Positions 61,799 through 62,493 of a stretch of 62,493 bases of DNA are shown here, in pieces. Position 1 is the first letter of the stretch; each line of letters begins with the position of its first letter. The position numbers and the translations under genes are program-made. This DNA is from Bacteroidota bacterium (GTDB lineage: Bacteria; Bacteroidota; Bacteroidia; Bacteroidales; Dysgonomonadaceae): the NCBI GenBank assembly GCA_023622765.1, contig JAMNYO010000133.1, positions 1 through 62,493 of the forward strand, given 5' to 3'. The notes under the pieces are model-generated. The model did no database searches and was not told the DNA's origin. It saw only the letters and a list, made by a program, of their open reading frames with translations.

Positions 61799-62493
61799 AT
61801 GAAAGTGTATAAAACAGACGAAATCAAAAACATTGCTATTCTTGGCAATTCCGGAACAGGTAAGACCACCCTCGCTGAAGCGATGCTTCTCGAGAGTGGT
61901 CTTATAAATAGACGCGGTACCGTTGAAGGGAAAAACACCGTTTGTGACTACTTCCCCGTGGAGAAGGAGTATGGCTACTCGGTATTCTCTACCGTCTTCT
62001 CGTACGAATGGAAAGGCAAGTTGATGACCTTTATCGATTGCCCGGGATCGGACGACTTCGTGGGGAACGTGGTGACCGCCCTCAACGTGACCGACATGGC
62101 GCTGATGCTTATCGACGCGTCCAGCGGGGTAGAGGTGGGCACCGTGAACCAGTTTCGTTACGTGGACGACCTGCAGAAGCCCATGGCACTGCTGGTAAAC
62201 CGGATGGACCACGAAAAAGCCGACTTCGAGAACACCCTCACTAGCCTGAAAGAGTTCTACGGCAACAAGGTGGTGCCGGTGCAATACCCGGTGGGGAGTG
62301 GTACCTCATTCGTGGGAGTCGTGGACGTGCTCAAACAAAAATTCTACAAATGGGCACCGGGTGCTACCGCTCCCGAAGTGCTCGATATACCGGACAGCGA
62401 GAAAGCGAAGGCCGATGATTACTACCAGGCGTTGCTGGAGGCAGCCGCGGAGAACGACGTGGAGTTGATGGAGAAGTACTTCGATCAAGGTGA
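61799..62493 (+). CDS. fusA2: EF-G2-type elongation factor paralogue (partial)
   Basis: The gene runs off the window; the first 231 codons are seen. P-loop GNSGTGKTT is at residues 16-24. The G3 motif reads DCPGSDD (80-86): the histidine that drives GTP hydrolysis in EF-G (DxPGH) is Ser84 here, and the NKxD motif is NRMD. The sequence INRRGTVEGKNTVCDYFPVE is that of the Bacteroides EF-G2 group, reported to promote translocation without GTP hydrolysis during carbon starvation under control of the regulator Cur. Main EF-G is therefore expected elsewhere in the genome. Confidence 0.85.
   Translation, partial: MKVYKTDEIKNIAILGNSGTGKTTLAEAMLLESGLINRRGTVEGKNTVCDYFPVEKEYGYSVFSTVFSYEWKGKLMTFIDCPGSDDFVGNVVTALNVTDMALMLIDASSGVEVGTVNQFRYVDDLQKPMALLVNRMDHEKADFENTLTSLKEFYGNKVVPVQYPVGSGTSFVGVVDVLKQKFYKWAPGATAPEVLDIPDSEKAKADDYYQALLEAAAENDVELMEKYFDQG

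Noticed and set aside
1-62493. Search for integrase, transposase or IS ends that would explain the repeat-flanked cassettes
   Set aside because: No DDE, serine or tyrosine recombinase sequence and no insertion-sequence ends were recognised anywhere in the window.

Overview
The window reads as chromosomal DNA of a member of the Bacteroidales (Bacteroidota), probably near Dysgonomonadaceae/Porphyromonadaceae; I cannot name the genus. The evidence is a SusC/SusD pair, an LpxC-FabZ fusion gene beside lpxD and lpxA, many lipoproteins with a Bacteroidota-type lipobox, promoters of the form TTG-N19..22-TAnnTTTG, an indolepyruvate oxidoreductase/PaaK fermentation cluster, and an EF-G2-like paralogue. 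Base composition changes along the window: the 49-61 kb housekeeping part is clearly GC-rich, while the toxin-antitoxin and ATPase modules are AT-richer.

Layout. 0.2-19.4 kb: glycan-use region. A GH20-like lipoprotein converges on a two-gene minus-strand unit (GH109-like oxidoreductase-fold glycosidase, then a 1110-aa GH42-like lipoprotein). This unit diverges from a plus-strand polysaccharide-utilisation locus: phosphodiester glycosidase, esterase, SusC, SusD, a surface lipoprotein, the remnant of a second phosphodiester glycosidase, and a DUF4855 lipoprotein. A Tat-exported PHP-type protein closes the region. 19.7-22.1 kb: DUF1015 protein, a decayed hicA tail, an autoregulated higBA pair and tRNA-Pro(GGG). 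22.4-27.9 kb: lpxD, lpxC/fabZ and lpxA (lipid A), then agmatine deiminase and N-carbamoylputrescine amidase (putrescine synthesis). 28.2-36.1 kb: two very large tandem coiled-coil surface lipoproteins behind a strong promoter and a structured leader of about 330 nt, ending at a strong terminator.

36.1-53.2 kb: an accessory island in which small defence/toxin modules sit between direct repeats. It holds a wrecked AAA/DUF4143 ATPase, an orphan small antitoxin-like protein, an AAA ATPase between 36-bp repeats, a 1807-aa protein with 15 Big_2 Ig-like repeats, another AAA/DUF4143 ATPase, mazEF and an RloA/RloB (AbiL-like) pair arranged like a tandem cassette array with alternating 45-bp and 44-bp repeats, then tldD/tldE, and a vapBC pair inserted into the terminator hairpin behind tldE with a 25-bp duplication. 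This repeated cassette pattern, with no recombinase in sight, is the most unusual signal in the window.

53.3-62.5 kb: pnp, a small unknown gene overlapping iorA, iorA, an iorB that has lost its nucleotide-binding N-terminus, paaK, a tandem ACT protein, a 103-bp tandem duplication, a PLP aminotransferase, and the start of an EF-G2-type elongation factor whose catalytic histidine is replaced by serine. iorA, iorB, paaK, the ACT protein and possibly the aminotransferase form a plausible aromatic/branched 2-oxoacid module.
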